The translations under genes were made by a program, and so were the position numbers. From an uncultured Tidjanibacter sp. (lineage in GTDB: Bacteria; Bacteroidota; Bacteroidia; Bacteroidales; Rikenellaceae), in contig CAKUKW010000025.1 in assembly GCA_934663885.1 (NCBI GenBank), positions 1 through 15,527 of the forward strand: DNA of 15,527 bases. Reading direction: 5' to 3'. Each line of letters begins with the position of its first letter. Position 1 is the stretch's first letter. Positions 15,276-15,527 of the stretch are shown one piece after another. A model generated the notes under the pieces. That model ran no database searches. It saw only the letters and a program-made list of their open reading frames with translations, and had not been told where the DNA came from.

Positions 15276-15527
15276 ATGAGTGAAACTACATTCGATAATC
15301 TGCCCAAGGCGGTAGATTATCTGATCAAGGAAATGGAAACGATCAAAGAGCATGTTTTAAAAAGTAAGGTGCCACCTCCAGTCCAAAACCGTCCAGTTGG
15401 TATGAGCGAAGCGTGCCAGATACTCGGGAAGGCACGGTCGACAATTTACACTCTCGTCCGCAAAGGTCTGATACCTTGCTGTAAGGCTGGTAAACAATTG
15501 TACTTTTACGAAAATGAACTCCTGGAC
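15276..15527 (+). CDS. Excisionase-like HTH protein (partial, C-terminus off the right edge)
   Basis: An open frame starts at ATG 15276 and runs 84 codons to the end of the window. The N-terminal part (MSETTFDNLPKAVDYLIKEM) is probably helical, and a short coiled linker follows to about residue 40. An HTH_17/excisionase-type domain then begins with VGMSEACQILGKARSTIYTL (about 41-60), followed by VRKGLIPCCKAGKQLYFYEN, the typical recognition helix and wing. Such short HTH proteins are frequent in the integration modules of Bacteroidales conjugative and mobilisable elements. It lies 123 bases after int. It may act in excision or in regulating element genes beyond the window. The stop codon and full length are unknown. 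Confidence 0.8.
   Translation, partial: MSETTFDNLPKAVDYLIKEMETIKEHVLKSKVPPPVQNRPVGMSEACQILGKARSTIYTLVRKGLIPCCKAGKQLYFYENELLD

Noticed and set aside
1..15527. tRNA or rRNA genes, CRISPR arrays and insertion sequences
   Set aside because: I saw no tRNA-like cloverleaf, no spaced long repeats and no transposase in either strand; absence by eye is not proof for small RNAs.

Overview
The window looks like a chromosomal segment of a member of the Bacteroidota, probably order Bacteroidales. The evidence is the gene families (OstA-like LPS export protein, two-parvulin SurA, DUF5683 between parB and an mltD-type transglycosylase), promoter-like octamers of the Bacteroidota -7 form TAnnTTTG, weak Shine-Dalgarno sequences, and a Bacteroidales-type integrase cassette. 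Frequent AGG (Arg) and ATA (Ile) codons would fit a Rikenellaceae/Alistipes-like host, but this is only a guess.

The left part (1-6701) is on the minus strand. Reading from right to left it holds ornithine carbamoyltransferase, a strong hairpin, a CPBP intramembrane protease, and then a tight three-gene envelope operon: a SurA/PpiC-like lipoprotein, a two-parvulin SurA, and an OstA/LptA-like protein that runs off the left edge. The spacings (7 and 14 bases) and the functions suggest an outer-membrane biogenesis unit, with chaperones for outer-membrane proteins next to an LPS-transport protein.

The centre (6936-12880) is on the plus strand and diverges from the OTC gene. It holds parA, parB, a DUF5683 membrane protein, an mltD-type lytic transglycosylase with LysM, and mnmE (tRNA modification GTPase). 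Gaps of 26, 2, 1 and 36 bases suggest one transcript linking chromosome segregation, the cell envelope and tRNA modification. A hairpin terminator follows mnmE.

The right part (about 12881-15527) is the left end of an integrated mobile element. It begins directly after the intact 3' end of mnmE. It contains a repeat-rich 237-base region, a 302-residue protein with a zinc-ribbon-like N-terminus and four HTH modules, a tyrosine integrase with a full catalytic set, and the start of another excisionase-like HTH gene cut by the right edge. The most striking signal is an array of four TTTACG/TTTACA repeats at an exact 10-base period, just upstream of the four-module HTH gene, with an inverted copy over its start codon. 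It looks like an operator or arm-type site array for the element's control and recombination. The far end of the element is outside the window, so its att repeats and cargo cannot be seen.
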